From: an uncultured Flavobacteriaceae bacterium
Lineage (GTDB): Bacteria; Bacteroidota; Bacteroidia; Flavobacteriales; Flavobacteriaceae
DNA length: 64,000 nucleotides
Reading direction: 5' to 3'
Assembly: GCA_947501845.1 (NCBI GenBank)
Contig: CANMXP010000012.1
Location: forward strand, 62,001-126,000
Shown here piece by piece: positions 46,744 through 57,256 of the stretch. Each line of letters begins with the position of its first letter. The first letter of the stretch is position 1. The notes below the pieces were generated by a model that was given only the letters and a program-made list of their open reading frames with translations, had not been told where the DNA came from and ran no database searches. The position numbers and the translations under genes are program-made.

Positions 46744-47595
46744 TTACCAACTACCTCCAGCACCTCCACCAGAGAATCCACCGCCACCAAAGCCGCCTCC
46801 GAAACCACCGCCGCCAGAAGACCAGCCGCCTCCAGAGCTGCCACCCCAACCTCCAGAAGAGCCACGGTTATAATTACCGCGTCCCATATTGCTAAGTATG
46901 ATGGCTTCTAAAATGTCAACGCCACTAGATCTGTTACCTCTGCCACCTCCGCCGCCGCCACGTTTATTTTTAGAAATAGAAATGAGAATGATGATAAAAA
47001 TAAAAATGAAAACAAAAACAAGTCCAATTGGAAAACCATTATCTGATGACTTTTTACGAGAACCTTTATATTCCCCATTTAAAACTTGAAAAATAGCGTC
47101 AGATCCCTTGTTTAGTCCACCATAATAGTCACCACGTTTAAATTCTGGAATAATAACATTTCTAATAATTTCTCCTGTAGTACCAGCTGTTAACTTGTGT
47201 TCAACACCGTAGCCCGGAGATATCCATATTTTTCGATCGTCTTTAGCTAATAAAACAAAAACACCATTATCCTCTTTAGCTTGTCCGACGCCCCATTCAT
47301 GCCCCCATCGAGGAGCCAATAAACCAATATTTTCTCCTTTAGTTGTAGATATTATAGCAATAACTATTTGAGTAGAAGTGGTGTCTGAGTATTTAATAAG
47401 TTTTTGCTCTAAGCTGTTTTTTTGAGAGACAGAAAGCAAATCAACATAATCGTAAATACTCGTTTGTAATTCAGGCTTTTTAGGAATGTCAAATTGGGCA
47501 TGAGTGCTAGTAAAAGAGAAAAGCGCTATTATTAAAGTAACAATAAAGTTTTTTGTTTTTGGAACTGAATGAAAACCGAAGATTAAAGACTGCAT
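46744..47595 (-). CDS. TPM-domain membrane protein with Gly-rich tail
   Basis: A 283-aa protein with a signal-like N-terminus (FIVTLIIALFSFTSTHAQ), a TPM (Psb32/MOLO-1) domain at ~40-165 (YVDLLSVSQKNSLEQKLIKY; GVGQAKEDNGVFVLLAKDDR), one membrane helix (IGLVFVFIFIFIIILISI, near 195), and a Gly/Ser/Trp-rich C-terminus ending GGGAGGSW. It is the third gene of a lemA-TPM-TPM operon, a conserved arrangement with an uncertain role, possibly in envelope protein quality control. Confidence 0.87.
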   Translation of the reverse strand: MQSLIFGFHSVPKTKNFIVTLIIALFSFTSTHAQFDIPKKPELQTSIYDYVDLLSVSQKNSLEQKLIKYSDTTSTQIVIAIISTTKGENIGLLAPRWGHEWGVGQAKEDNGVFVLLAKDDRKIWISPGYGVEHKLTAGTTGEIIRNVIIPEFKRGDYYGGLNKGSDAIFQVLNGEYKGSRKKSSDNGFPIGLVFVFIFIFIIILISISKNKRGGGGGGRGNRSSGVDILEAIILSNMGRGNYNRGSSGGWGGSSGGGWSSGGGGFGGGFGGGGFSGGGAGGSW

Positions 47596-47604
47596 ATTTA
47601 AAAC

Positions 47605-48042
47605 TTATTCTTTAGAAATTTCATTAGATAACTCATCAATATCTCCATGCTTCCAAGGAAAATAAGTTTCTAATTGTTTGCCAGCTTTTAAAACACCTTC
47701 AGAGATACCTTCTTTAAAGTTACCATTTTTAAAATGTGATTGCATAAGATCTTTAGTACTGTCCCAGAAATTATTAGGAACAACATCATTAATCCCTTTA
47801 TCCCCATAAATAACAAAGGTTTTATCTTCAACAGCAATATAAATCAAAACACCATTTTGCTCTTTGGTATTGTCCATTTTAAGATAATGAAATACTTCCA
47901 TAGCACGATTAAAAGTATCACCGTCTGATGTTTTTTCAATATGAACTCTAATTTCTCCAGAAGTATTTTGTTCAGCTATTCTAATAGCTTCAACGATTTC
48001 CTGTTCTTCTTCCTTAGAAAGGAAATCCTCTATTTTAGACAT
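47605..48042 (-). CDS. TPM-domain cytoplasmic-side protein
   Basis: A 145-aa protein without signal peptide, consisting of a single TPM domain (EEQEIVEAIRIAEQNTSGEI; GVLIYIAVEDKTFVIYGDKG; FKEGISEGVLKAGKQLETYF). It lies 9 bp upstream of the Gly-rich TPM gene and 6 bp downstream of lemA, clearly in one operon. Confidence 0.87.
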   Translation of the reverse strand: MSKIEDFLSKEEEQEIVEAIRIAEQNTSGEIRVHIEKTSDGDTFNRAMEVFHYLKMDNTKEQNGVLIYIAVEDKTFVIYGDKGINDVVPNNFWDSTKDLMQSHFKNGNFKEGISEGVLKAGKQLETYFPWKHGDIDELSNEISKE

Positions 48043-48048
48043 GGACTT

Positions 48049-48645
48049 TTACTTAAAATCAAACTCTACATCAACAGGCTTATCTGCACCTACTTCAGCA
48101 TCAAAATATGGTTTTTCATCAAAATTTAATATCCCAGCAAGTATTGTATTGGGAAATTTATTTACATGTACATTATATGGTTTTATTTTTTCATTATAAC
48201 GTGTTCTTGCAGTTTGGATAGTGTTTTCTGTACTCGTTAATTCGTCTTGGAGTTTTAAGAAATTCTGATTTGCTTTTAATTCAGGATAACGTTCTACGGT
48301 TACTAATAAACTCTTTAAGGCACCACTTAAGCCTCCTTGAACTTGATTGTATTGTGCCAATTGTTCAGGAGTGACATTAGATGGGTCGATACTTATAGAT
48401 GTTGCTTTAGCTCTAGCTTCAATAACAGCAGTTAATGTGCTTTTTTCAAAATCTGCTGCACCTTTTACGGTATTAACTAAGTTGCCAATAAGATCATTTC
48501 TACGCTGGTAAGATGTCTGAACATTGCCCCAGGCCTCTTTTACATTTTCATTAAGATCGACAGCAGTATTGTTAAATCCTTTTCCCCAAGAATATAGACC
48601 TATAGCGAGAATTCCTATAATGATCCATGGTAAAAACTTTTTCAT
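48049..48645 (-). CDS. lemA: LemA-family protein
   Basis: A 198-aa membrane-anchored protein. An N-terminal helix (KFLPWIIIGILAIGLYSWGK) is followed by the LemA four-helix coiled region (NVQTSYQRRNDLIGNLVNTV; VTVERYPELKANQNFLKLQD). It heads the lemA-TPM-TPM operon. The molecular function is not established. Confidence 0.92.
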   Translation of the reverse strand: MKKFLPWIIIGILAIGLYSWGKGFNNTAVDLNENVKEAWGNVQTSYQRRNDLIGNLVNTVKGAADFEKSTLTAVIEARAKATSISIDPSNVTPEQLAQYNQVQGGLSGALKSLLVTVERYPELKANQNFLKLQDELTSTENTIQTARTRYNEKIKPYNVHVNKFPNTILAGILNFDEKPYFDAEVGADKPVDVEFDFK

Positions 48646-48748
48646 AATAAACTGGTTTAATATAATTTGTTAATGGTTACTTAGTAAGACACTCAATTTA
48701 AAAAAAGTTACATCATTAAGCTGCATTTTTTTAAATTGCAGTTAACGC

Positions 48749-49078
48749 TTAAAGATGTTGTTTTATTTTTATTAGTTGATTTTTAACATCTTCAAGTTTG
48801 CTAATAATTTCAAAATTAGAAAGTGTATCTTTTTTGCCTTCTTTTAAATGAATTTTAGCTCCTTCAAGGGTAAATCCACGCTCTTTTACAAGATGATAAA
48901 TAAGTTTAAGATTTTTTATGTCTTCAGGAGTAAATTTCCGATTGCCTTTGGCATTCTTTTTAGGCTTAAGTGCATCGAATTCTTTTTCCCAGAAACGAAT
49001 TAAAGAGGTGTTAACATGAAATGCTTTGGCAACTTCGCCTATACCATAATATCGTTTTTCGGGCAGATCTATATGCAT
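48749..49078 (-). CDS. MerR-family transcriptional regulator
   Basis: A 109-aa protein with an N-terminal winged helix-turn-helix (YGIGEVAKAFHVNTSLIRFW; NRKFTPEDIKNLKLIYHLV) and a short C-terminal coiled coil. It has no ligand-binding domain. The start lies 2 bp after the stop of the M23 peptidase gene, so the two are cotranscribed. Confidence 0.88.
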   Translation of the reverse strand: MHIDLPEKRYYGIGEVAKAFHVNTSLIRFWEKEFDALKPKKNAKGNRKFTPEDIKNLKLIYHLVKERGFTLEGAKIHLKEGKKDTLSNFEIISKLEDVKNQLIKIKQHL

Positions 49079-49080
49079 TG

Positions 49081-50052
49081 TTAATCCAGAGATTGATTTT
49101 CTAAAGAAGCATGCTCCAATAGTTTGTTAAATTCTTCGGCTGTTAAACTTCCGTAGTAGAAATTTATGGGGTTAATACGGTCTCCGTCTTTAAAAATCTC
49201 ATAGTGTAAATGAGGCGCTTCAGAACGTCCTGTACTCCCCACAAAACCAATAATGTCACCGCGTTTCACTTTCTGATTTTTCCGTACGTTATATTTGTAT
49301 AAATGCGCATATAAACTAACGTATCCAAAACCATGATCAATTCTTATATGTTTACCATAACCGCTGGATCCAGAATCGGCACGAACAACCTTTCCGTCGC
49401 CACTAGCATAAACAGGTGTGCCTCTTGGAGCAGTAAAATCCATGCCCCAATGCATTTTTCGAGCTTTTGTAAAAGGGTCAGATCGCATACCATAACCAGA
49501 AGCCATTCTTGTTAAATCTTCATTGCTTACAGGTTGAATGGCAGGGATAGCAGCCAAAATCTTTTCTTTTTTTTCTGCTAAAACAGCAATTTCATCAAGT
49601 GATTTAGATTGTACTACAATTTGCTTTTGTAATATGTCTATGCGCTTATTGCTTTCTATTATTAATTTAGAATTATCAAACCCTTCCAAATCTTTATATC
49701 TATTTATTCCCCCAAATCCAGCTCTACGTTGTGCCTCAGGTATGGGATTGGCCTCAAAATAAACACGATAAATGTTATTGTCTCTATCTTCAATATTTGC
49801 TAGTACAGCTTCAGCTTCAGCCATTTTTTTATTAAGTAATTCAAATTGAAGCTGCATATTATGTAACTCTCTTTTTATAGCTTTTTCTTTTGGAGATTCA
49901 ACATATTGACTTGCTATAAAAACAAAGATAAAAGCAAAAAAGGCACAGCCCAAAATAAAGAAGGAGGCATACTTGAAAGTAGTCCTTTTTTTTCGCTCAA
50001 TTTTTCGATAAGAAAGCGATTCGGAATCGTAATAATATTTTACCTTACTCAT
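49081..50052 (-). CDS. M23-family metallopeptidase, membrane-anchored
   Basis: A 323-aa protein with an N-terminal membrane helix (YASFFILGCAFFAFIFVFIA), a coiled coil at ~55-165, and a C-terminal LytM/M23 domain. The zinc and catalytic motifs are visible: HWGMDF and HLHYEIF, with a GYGKHIRIDHGFGYVSLYAH strand. It probably cleaves peptidoglycan cross-links or activates amidases during envelope remodelling. Confidence 0.92.
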   Translation of the reverse strand: MSKVKYYYDSESLSYRKIERKKRTTFKYASFFILGCAFFAFIFVFIASQYVESPKEKAIKRELHNMQLQFELLNKKMAEAEAVLANIEDRDNNIYRVYFEANPIPEAQRRAGFGGINRYKDLEGFDNSKLIIESNKRIDILQKQIVVQSKSLDEIAVLAEKKEKILAAIPAIQPVSNEDLTRMASGYGMRSDPFTKARKMHWGMDFTAPRGTPVYASGDGKVVRADSGSSGYGKHIRIDHGFGYVSLYAHLYKYNVRKNQKVKRGDIIGFVGSTGRSEAPHLHYEIFKDGDRINPINFYYGSLTAEEFNKLLEHASLENQSLD

Positions 50053-50276
50053 TTCTTAAATTATACTATTTTTGCAACTAAATTGGGTAATTCAATCACT
50101 GCATTTAATATGCAAACGGACAAACCTACAAAAAAATTATTATAATCTATATTACGATTATTATTCATAGTAGGTTTATAGCATCCTAAATTTGAAATAA
50201 AATTAGAAAGTAAATATAAAAATTGTTTCTTATAAAAAGTAATTTAAATAGAAACAAGGATTTTTAATAAGAATAC

Positions 50277-52892
50277 ATGAAGTCACAAGATATACGATCA
50301 AAGTTTTTAAGTTTTTTTGAAGAAAAGAAACATAGTATAGTTCCATCTGCACCTATGGTTTTAAAAGATGATCCTACCTTAATGTTTGTGAATTCAGGAA
50401 TGGCTCCCTTTAAAGAGTATTTTTTAGGTAATGCACAACCAAAGAATAACCGCATTGCCGATTCTCAAAAATGCCTTCGTGTTTCGGGGAAGCATAATGA
50501 TTTAGAGGAAGTAGGTTATGATACATACCACCATACACTTTTTGAAATGCTTGGTAATTGGAGTTTTGGAGACTACTTTAAAAAAGAAGCTATAGCTTGG
50601 GCTTGGGAGCTGTTGACGGAAGTTTACGGTATTGATAAAGATATATTATACGTCACTGTTTTTGAAGGGAGTGATGATGCAGATAACCTCCCGATGGATA
50701 CGGAAGCTTACGATTTTTGGAAACAGTACATTGCAGAAGACCGTATTTTAAAAGGTAATAAAAAGGACAATTTTTGGGAAATGGGAGAACAGGGGCCTTG
50801 TGGACCTTGTAGTGAAATACATGTTGATATTCGTTCTGCAGAAGAGAAAGCAAAAATTCCTGGGAAAGATTTAGTAAACCAAGATCATCCGCAAGTTGTG
50901 GAAATTTGGAATTTGGTTTTCATGCAATACAACCGGAAAGCTAATGGAAGTTTAGAGAATCTTCCTGATAAACATATTGATACAGGTATGGGGTTTGAAC
51001 GTCTATGTATGGTATTGCAAGGTGTTCAATCTAATTATGATACCGATGTTTTTACGCCTTTAATTAGAGAAATAGAAACGATTACCAAAAAGAAATACGG
51101 AAAACTTGAAAAAACAGATATAGCCATACGTGTTATAGCCGATCATGTTCGAGCTGTAGCATTTTCTATAGCAGATGGCCAATTGCCTAGTAATACGGGT
51201 GCGGGTTATGTAATTCGTAGAATTTTGCGACGTGCTGTACGTTACGGCTTTACATTTTTGGATAAAAAAGAAGCATTTATTTACAGATTGGTTGATATTT
51301 TGAGCAAGAAAATGGGAGCAGCCTTCCCAGAGTTGAAAGCACAAAAACAGCTTATTGAAAATGTTATAAAAGAAGAAGAGCAATCCTTTTTAAGAACCCT
51401 AGATCAGGGATTGGTGTTGTTAAACAGAATTGTTGAAGAAACAAAAGAGAATACCGTATCTGGTGAAAAAGCTTTCGAACTATATGATACTTATGGTTTT
51501 CCGATAGATTTAACAGCACTTATTTTAAGTGAAAAAGGATTAAAACTTGATGAAAAAGGTTTTGATGCTGAACTTCAAAAGCAAAAGAATCGTTCGCGCG
51601 CAGCCAGTGAAATGTCAACCGACGATTGGACCATTTTATTTGATGATACTGAAGAAGAATTTGTAGGTTATGAAACGCTTGAGGCCAATGTTAAATTAAC
51701 TCGATACAGAAAGGTTGTTTCTAAGAAAGATGGAGAAATGTATCAGCTGGTATTTAATATGACACCGTTCTATCCTGAAGGTGGAGGGCAAGTAGGTGAT
51801 AAAGGGTATTTAGAAGATGCACATGGTGATGTTGTTTATATCTTGGATACAAAGAAAGAAAATAATGTGATTATTCACTTTGCTAAAAATTTACCCAAGC
51901 ATATTGAAGAGATGTTTAAAGTGGTTGTAGATGCCAAACAGCGTTATAGAACGGAATGTAACCATACTGCAACACATCTATTACATCAGGCTTTAAGAGA
52001 GGTTTTAGGGACGCATGTGGAACAAAAGGGAAGTGCTGTGCACTCCAAGTATTTACGTTTTGATTTTTCGCATTTTTCTAAACTAACACTTGAAGAATTA
52101 AGAGATGTCGAAAATTTTGTGAATGCTAGAATAGAAGGGAAATTACCATTAGTAGAGAAACGAAATATTCCTAAAGAAGAAGCCATAGCAGATGGAGCCA
52201 TGAGCTTGTTTGGTGAGAAGTATGGTGATACGGTTCGTGCCATTCGTTTTGGTCAGTCTATAGAACTTTGCGGAGGAACACATGTGAAAAATACGGCTGA
52301 TATTTGGCATTTTAAAATTGTGTCTGAAAGTGCGGTTGCTGCTGGAATTCGTCGTATCGAAGCAATTACCAACGACGCAGTTAAAGATTTTTATTTTGAA
52401 AATAATCGTGCTTATTTTGAAATGAAGGATTTGCTTAACAATGCAAAAGAGCCCGTAAAAGCATTACAGAATTTGCAAGATGAAAATACAAATCTTAAAA
52501 AACAAATAGAATTACTTTTAAAAGATAAAGCTAAAAATATAAAAGGAACTCTAAAAAGTGAGTTAGAGCATATTAATGGGGTTCAGTTTTTGGCTAAAAA
52601 ATTGGACCTAGATGCAGGTGGAATGAAAGATGTTGCTTTTGAGTTGGGAAGCCAGTTTGATAATTTATTTCTGTTATTTGGCACAGAGCAAAATGGTAAA
52701 GCTTTATTATCTTGTTACATTTCAAAAGAATTAGTAGCAAGTAAGGCATTAAATGCAGGACAAGTTGTTAGAGAACTTGGAAAATATATTCAAGGCGGAG
52801 GCGGCGGACAACCGTTTTTCGCAACCGCAGGAGGTAAAAACCCAGCTGGGATTGATGAGGCTTTAGAGAAGGCTAGGGATTATCTGAGTTAA
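50277..52892 (+). CDS. alaS: Alanyl-tRNA synthetase
   Basis: Charges tRNA-Ala. At 871 aa it has normal length. The class II catalytic core is at the N-terminus ([31 protein letters not shown]). The editing domain has the zinc ligands of [11 protein letters not shown] and [13 protein letters not shown]. The C-Ala domain is at the end, with the Gly-rich loop [14 protein letters not shown]. It is transcribed divergently from the M23 gene. Confidence 0.97.
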   Translation: MKSQDIRSKFLSFFEEKKHSIVPSAPMVLKDDPTLMFVNSGMAPFKEYFLGNAQPKNNRIADSQKCLRVSGKHNDLEEVGYDTYHHTLFEMLGNWSFGDYFKKEAIAWAWELLTEVYGIDKDILYVTVFEGSDDADNLPMDTEAYDFWKQYIAEDRILKGNKKDNFWEMGEQGPCGPCSEIHVDIRSAEEKAKIPGKDLVNQDHPQVVEIWNLVFMQYNRKANGSLENLPDKHIDTGMGFERLCMVLQGVQSNYDTDVFTPLIREIETITKKKYGKLEKTDIAIRVIADHVRAVAFSIADGQLPSNTGAGYVIRRILRRAVRYGFTFLDKKEAFIYRLVDILSKKMGAAFPELKAQKQLIENVIKEEEQSFLRTLDQGLVLLNRIVEETKENTVSGEKAFELYDTYGFPIDLTALILSEKGLKLDEKGFDAELQKQKNRSRAASEMSTDDWTILFDDTEEEFVGYETLEANVKLTRYRKVVSKKDGEMYQLVFNMTPFYPEGGGQVGDKGYLEDAHGDVVYILDTKKENNVIIHFAKNLPKHIEEMFKVVVDAKQRYRTECNHTATHLLHQALREVLGTHVEQKGSAVHSKYLRFDFSHFSKLTLEELRDVENFVNARIEGKLPLVEKRNIPKEEAIADGAMSLFGEKYGDTVRAIRFGQSIELCGGTHVKNTADIWHFKIVSESAVAAGIRRIEAITNDAVKDFYFENNRAYFEMKDLLNNAKEPVKALQNLQDENTNLKKQIELLLKDKAKNIKGTLKSELEHINGVQFLAKKLDLDAGGMKDVAFELGSQFDNLFLLFGTEQNGKALLSCYISKELVASKALNAGQVVRELGKYIQGGGGGQPFFATAGGKNPAGIDEALEKARDYLS

Positions 52893-53341
52893 CCTCTCAA
52901 AGGCGCAGAGTTGCAAAGTTATATAAAGAAGAGAGATGTTATGAGTTTCTATGACTTATATTTGAAGTATGCCTTAAAAAAGGAAAATTAATAGTCTGTA
53001 ATTTTTGAAGCTATGCGTTTTTGCGTCTTGGCGAGATGAAAAAGCTTTTCGGAATCTTAAATAGCAATCAAAGGCATAAGTATAAAAGTTATGATGGAAA
53101 AAAAGAAGCTCTTTTTGAAAATTATCTAGCCACAAAAATAGTTGATTGTTGTTATCATATCCATGTTAATTTAGGCCCTGGTTTATTGGAGTCTGTTTAT
53201 GAAGAAATCTAAAATTATCAGGTTTAAAACTTGGATTGTTAATTAATTTCAATAGTCCTTTAATAAAAACTGGCATAACCAGAATAGTTAATGACTTATA
53301 ATAAGAGGCTCTTTGCGCCTTCGCGTCTCAGCGAGAAAAAA
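52893..53341. repeat. Dispersed repeat fragments flanking the GxxExxY remnant
   Basis: CTCTCAAAGGCGCAGAGTTG at 52895, GCGTTTTTGCGTCTTGGCGA near 53015, and TTTGCGCCTTCGCGTCTCAG near 53314 are forms of one motif; the first is inverted. This motif often occurs near GxxExxY genes in Bacteroidota, from memory. Confidence 0.55.
53036..53301 (+). pseudogene. GxxExxY-family gene with internal deletion
   Basis: The N-terminal part (from ATG 53036) reads YHIHVNLGPGLLESVYEE, the family signature, then stops at 53210-53212. From 53212 in a different frame the sequence reads KLSGLKLGLLINFNSPLIKT and GITRIVNDL, the family C-terminus, ending at TAA 53299-53301. About 65-75 central residues are missing at the junction near 53210. 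The intact family has ~125 aa and no firmly established function. Repeats resembling GCGTCTTGGCGAGA flank it. Confidence 0.82.
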
Positions 53342-53364
53342 ATATTGAGATATTGTAAAAATAA

Positions 53365-54324
53365 ATGAAATTACAAACAAAAATACCAATAGAAAAACAG
53401 TCTAAAAACCCAATAGGCTATCATTCTAATATCCTTTTAATTGGTTCTTGTTTTGTAGAAAATATTGGTAAAAAACTAGACTATTTTAAGTTTCGAAATA
53501 CTCAAAACCCATTAGGTATTTTATTTCATCCCAAAGCCATTGAAAATTTAATTTCTCATGCAGTAAACAAAAAGATATACTCAGAAAATGATATCTTTTT
53601 TCATAATGAGCAATGGCATTGTTTCAATGCGCATTCTAAGTTGAGCAATACCTCTAAACAAGATTTAATAAATGATTTAAACAGAGGTGTTAAGTTAACA
53701 AGTCAACAAATTTTAGAATCCACGCATATTGTCATTACTTTAGGTACAGCCTGGGTATATCGCTCATTAAATACCAAAGAGGTTGTGGCGAATTGCCATA
53801 AGGTCCCTCAGAAACAATTCACAAAAGAATTGCTTTCGGTTGATGAGGTTTCCAGATCAATAGAAAAAATAGTAGGTTTAATTAGAAATGTGAATGCTAA
53901 GGCATCAATCATCTTTACCGTGTCCCCTGTACGACATATAAAAGATGGCTTTATTGAAAATACACAGAGTAAAGCGTATTTAATTTCAGCTATTCACAAT
54001 TATTTGTCCTCCCAAACACAGTTGGAAGGTCTTTCATATTTTCCTTCTTATGAGATTATGATGGACGAACTTCGTGATTATCGTTTTTATAAAGAAGATA
54101 TGCTTCATCCAAATATTACTGCTGTTAATTATATCTGGAAGAGTTTTTGTGAAACCTGGGTTTCTTCTAAAGCAGAAAAAATAATGGCGGAAATTGATAT
54201 CATACAAAAAGGTTTACAACATAGGCCATTTAATCCAAACTCAGAAGCTCATCAAAGATTTCTTAAAAACTTAGAAGCTAAAAAAACTCAGATTAAAACT
54301 CAATTTTCTCACATCGTGTTTTAA
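53365..54324 (+). CDS. GSCFA-domain protein
   Basis: A 319-aa cytoplasmic protein. The family signature is IGSCFVENIGKKLDYFKF near residue 27, followed by FHNEQWHCFNAHSKLS and TLGTAWVYRS. It resembles SGNH/GDSL hydrolases (GSCF as the nucleophile block) and may act on envelope or lipid substrates, but the activity is not established. It is transcribed in the same direction as the following DUF4230 gene, 517 bp apart. Confidence 0.87.
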   Translation: MKLQTKIPIEKQSKNPIGYHSNILLIGSCFVENIGKKLDYFKFRNTQNPLGILFHPKAIENLISHAVNKKIYSENDIFFHNEQWHCFNAHSKLSNTSKQDLINDLNRGVKLTSQQILESTHIVITLGTAWVYRSLNTKEVVANCHKVPQKQFTKELLSVDEVSRSIEKIVGLIRNVNAKASIIFTVSPVRHIKDGFIENTQSKAYLISAIHNYLSSQTQLEGLSYFPSYEIMMDELRDYRFYKEDMLHPNITAVNYIWKSFCETWVSSKAEKIMAEIDIIQKGLQHRPFNPNSEAHQRFLKNLEAKKTQIKTQFSHIVF

Positions 54325-54841
54325 AATCTATCTAAATTAAAACAGGCTTTAAAGTAAAAATAATACACATTCATAATTTTGAAAGGCAAAACATATAGTT
54401 AGGATTTGTTGATTGGGAATCATAAAAAACATTATTACGGTTAATCTTTTTTAATAACGTTTTATCGAAAAATTACGAATTCTAAAACTAATAATTGTAG
54501 ATTTAAAACGCTATTAATCAGTTCATATCAAAAACATCAATTGCAAGATCAGTAAAATGGTTAGCGATTGGTGTTTTTTTTATGCGGTATTTCATCTTAA
54601 ATATTAGGCCTTGAAATTCTAGGTATATTAAGAAATGTAAACTGTGAATTACGGCATCTTTAATATAACTTTTGTTTAACTTTCATTTAATATGGTTAGT
54701 AGGGAAGTTTGCTAGTTTTGTCTTGTTAATTTATATTTCAAAACTACATTGGTTAGACTTCTTATGTCGAAGGAAACTAATGTTTTTTTTGTTTTATAGA
54801 CAAAGAGCAAGAATACTATAGAATTATTTTTAAATTAGTAC
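54325..54841. other. Intergenic region with a possible -7 element
   Basis: I see no gene. TAGTTTTG at 54713 matches TAnnTTTG and is 121 bp upstream of the DUF4230 start, but no TTG is at a suitable distance. Nothing else stands out. Confidence 0.45.
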
Positions 54842-55456
54842 ATGCGAAAAATTCTATTTGGTGTTATAATTACTTTGGTTATCCTATTTTCCTTTAAATA
54901 TTGCGGAGATAAGCAAGAGGATAGAATGGTGCTTCATGAAAGTTCTGAATTAATTCAGGAACAAATAAAGAATGTTGGAAAGTTAGTAGTCACAGAAGGA
55001 CATTTTAGCGAGGTCTTTAATTATAAGAATTCTAAAGATATTTTTGGGGATTATTTTACTTCAGAAAAAAAAGCGTTAGTTGTTGTTAATGCAGACGTTA
55101 CTATAGCTTATGATTTAAGCAAAATTGAATTTAAGGTAGATGAGGCTAATAAAACACTAACTATTTTAAGTATGCCTAAAGAAGAAATCAAAATCAGTCC
55201 AGATTTGGAATATTATGATATTCAGTCGGACTTTTTTAATCCTTTTGAGGCCAAAGATTATAATGATATAAAAAATATAGTAAAGGCATCATTGGATAAA
55301 AAGTTAGAAGCATCCGATTTAAAGGCAAATGCTAAAAACAGATTAATAAGTGAACTTTCGAAGTTTTATATACTAACAAATTCATTAGGGTGGACATTAA
55401 AATATAATGAAAACCCAGTGTATACAATAGATGCTTTACAAGGCTTAAAACTATAA
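54842..55456 (+). CDS. DUF4230-domain protein
   Basis: A 204-aa protein with an N-terminal membrane helix (ILFGVIITLVILFSFKYC, which could be a lipoprotein signal). The following DUF4230 domain starts LVVTEGHFSEVFNYKN. Function is unknown. The stop is 6 bp before the dehydratase start, so they are probably cotranscribed. Confidence 0.83.
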   Translation: MRKILFGVIITLVILFSFKYCGDKQEDRMVLHESSELIQEQIKNVGKLVVTEGHFSEVFNYKNSKDIFGDYFTSEKKALVVVNADVTIAYDLSKIEFKVDEANKTLTILSMPKEEIKISPDLEYYDIQSDFFNPFEAKDYNDIKNIVKASLDKKLEASDLKANAKNRLISELSKFYILTNSLGWTLKYNENPVYTIDALQGLKL

Positions 55457-55462
55457 CTGTAT

Positions 55463-56398
55463 ATGGATAAAATTACTTTACAAAAAGTTCATAACCTTAT
55501 TAAGCCTTATATACACAGAACGCCAGTTTTAACATCCCAGTTAATAAATACAATGTGCGGAGCTGAGGTTTTTTTTAAATGTGAGAACTTTCAAAAAATG
55601 GGCGCATTTAAAATACGGGGCGCAACACATGCTATTTTAAATTTAACTGAAGCGCAAAAAAGTAAAGGTGTTGTTACACATTCTTCAGGGAATTTTGCCC
55701 AAGCACTGTCATTGGCGGCCAAAAATCTTGGTGTAAAAGCCTATATAGTCATGCCTGAGAATGCACCAGAAGTTAAAAAGGAAGCTGTTAGAACATACGG
55801 AGGTATTATTATTGAATGTGATTCTAATGTAAATAGTAGAGAACATGAAGCAGCACGAATTCAAAAAGAAAAAGGTACGGTATTTATTCATCCTTCTAAC
55901 GATGACGATGTTATTTATGGCCAAGGAACCACAGCTATAGAATTGTTGGAAGATTATAACGATTTAAATTATATATTCGCACCTGTTGGTGGGGGAGGTT
56001 TGTTAGCAGGTAGTATTTTAGCAGCGCATCATTTTTCGGAGGCATGTAAGGTTATAGCAGGAGAGCCTATGGAAGTAGATGATGCTTATAGATCATTGAT
56101 TTCTGGAAAGATTGAAAAAAACGAAGCTTCTAATACGATAGCCGATGGGTTGCGTACTTACTTAGGGGACAGAAATTTTCCAATTATAAAGGCACATGTT
56201 AAAGAAATAATACGTGTTGAAGAAACTGAGATTGTTGAAGCTATGAAACTCATTTGGGAACGAATGAAGATTGTAATTGAACCATCCAGTGCTGTTGCCT
56301 TTGCTGCAGTTCTAAAAGATAAAAAAAGAATAAAGAATAAAAAAATAGGCGTTATAATATCTGGTGGGAATGTCGATATATCTAATCTCCCTTTTTAA
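55463..56398 (+). CDS. Serine/threonine dehydratase or serine racemase-like PLP enzyme
   Basis: A 311-aa fold type II PLP enzyme. The catalytic lysine is in FQKMGAFKIRGATHAILNL. The phosphate-binding loop is GGGGLLAGS near residue 175. The short length, without a C-terminal ACT domain, fits serine racemase or a catabolic threonine dehydratase better than biosynthetic IlvA. It lies between DUF4230 and the enoyl-CoA hydratase-like gene. Confidence 0.87.
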   Translation: MDKITLQKVHNLIKPYIHRTPVLTSQLINTMCGAEVFFKCENFQKMGAFKIRGATHAILNLTEAQKSKGVVTHSSGNFAQALSLAAKNLGVKAYIVMPENAPEVKKEAVRTYGGIIIECDSNVNSREHEAARIQKEKGTVFIHPSNDDDVIYGQGTTAIELLEDYNDLNYIFAPVGGGGLLAGSILAAHHFSEACKVIAGEPMEVDDAYRSLISGKIEKNEASNTIADGLRTYLGDRNFPIIKAHVKEIIRVEETEIVEAMKLIWERMKIVIEPSSAVAFAAVLKDKKRIKNKKIGVIISGGNVDISNLPF

Positions 56399-56420
56399 AT
56401 AAATACTATAATTTGTAGTT

Positions 56421-57173
56421 ATGTTAGAGTCTTACGTTAAATTAACCGTTAGTGATAAAATTGGGTATGTTGAATTCTTTCACCCAAATAGAAATTCTAT
56501 GCCAAGTGATGTTTTGTCACAATTGGCACAAACTATTCAAGAAGCAGGGAATAACAGTGCTGTTAAAGTTATAGTTTTAAAAAGTGGAGGAGATAGAACT
56601 TTTTGTGCTGGGGCTAGCTTTAATGAATTAATAGCTATTGAAGATGTTGAAACGGGAAAGGCCTTTTTCTCAGGTTTTGCTAATGTTATTAATGCCATGC
56701 GTAAATGTCCGAAGCTAATTATTGGTCGCATTCAAGGGAAATCTGTTGGAGGGGGCGTAGGTTTAGCTGCTGCAACCGATTATTGTATGGTAACTAAATA
56801 TGCTTCTATAAAATTAAGCGAGTTAAGTATAGGTATTGGACCTTTTGTAATAGAGCCTGTAGTGACAAGAAAAATAGGATTGTCGGCCATGTCTCAAATG
56901 ACTATAGATGCTGAAACTTTTTTTTCTGCAGAATTTGCTAAAGAAAAAGGATTGTATGCCGATGTTTTTGAAACAGCAGAAGAACTTGATGAAGCAGTTG
57001 AAAGCTTGGCTACCAAACTGGCGTCTTATAACCCTGAAGCTTTAAAAGAAATGAAAACTGTTTTTTGGAAAGGTACAGACCATTGGGACACTCTATTAAC
57101 GGAGCGAGCAGAGATAAGTGGTAAACTCGTGTTGAGCAAATTCACCAAAAAGACTTTGAAACGTTTTCGTTAA
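56421..57173 (+). CDS. Enoyl-CoA hydratase/isomerase family protein
   Basis: A 250-aa crotonase-fold enzyme. It shows FCAGASFNELIAIEDVET and IGRIQGKSVGGGVGLAAATD, the oxyanion-hole and acyl-CoA-binding segments. The substrate is unknown; methylglutaconyl-CoA hydratase-like relatives act in leucine breakdown. It follows the PLP enzyme by 22 bp and ends near a bidirectional hairpin. Confidence 0.85.
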   Translation: MLESYVKLTVSDKIGYVEFFHPNRNSMPSDVLSQLAQTIQEAGNNSAVKVIVLKSGGDRTFCAGASFNELIAIEDVETGKAFFSGFANVINAMRKCPKLIIGRIQGKSVGGGVGLAAATDYCMVTKYASIKLSELSIGIGPFVIEPVVTRKIGLSAMSQMTIDAETFFSAEFAKEKGLYADVFETAEELDEAVESLATKLASYNPEALKEMKTVFWKGTDHWDTLLTERAEISGKLVLSKFTKKTLKRFR

Positions 57174-57209
57174 TTGACTACGCTCAACGATCATATTTCA
57201 GCCTGATGT

Positions 57210-57253
57210 AAAAGAAGTATAGTTTAACTTGGAATAGTATAAGAACTTCTTTT
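57210..57253. terminator. Bidirectional terminator candidate
   Basis: AAAAGAAGT at 57210 and ACTTCTTTT at 57245 form a 9-bp stem with a 26-nt loop between convergent genes, with T- and A-rich flanks. Confidence 0.5.
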
Positions 57254-57256
57254 ATT

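Noticed and set aside
46671-47089. Frames opposite or overlapping the Gly-rich TPM gene end
   Set aside because: Gly/Ala-rich or Pro-rich readings of the same low-complexity tail.
50060-50080. TATTTTTG as an alaS promoter
   Set aside because: It matches TAnnTTTG, but has no TTG at a fitting distance and lies 200 bp upstream of the gene.
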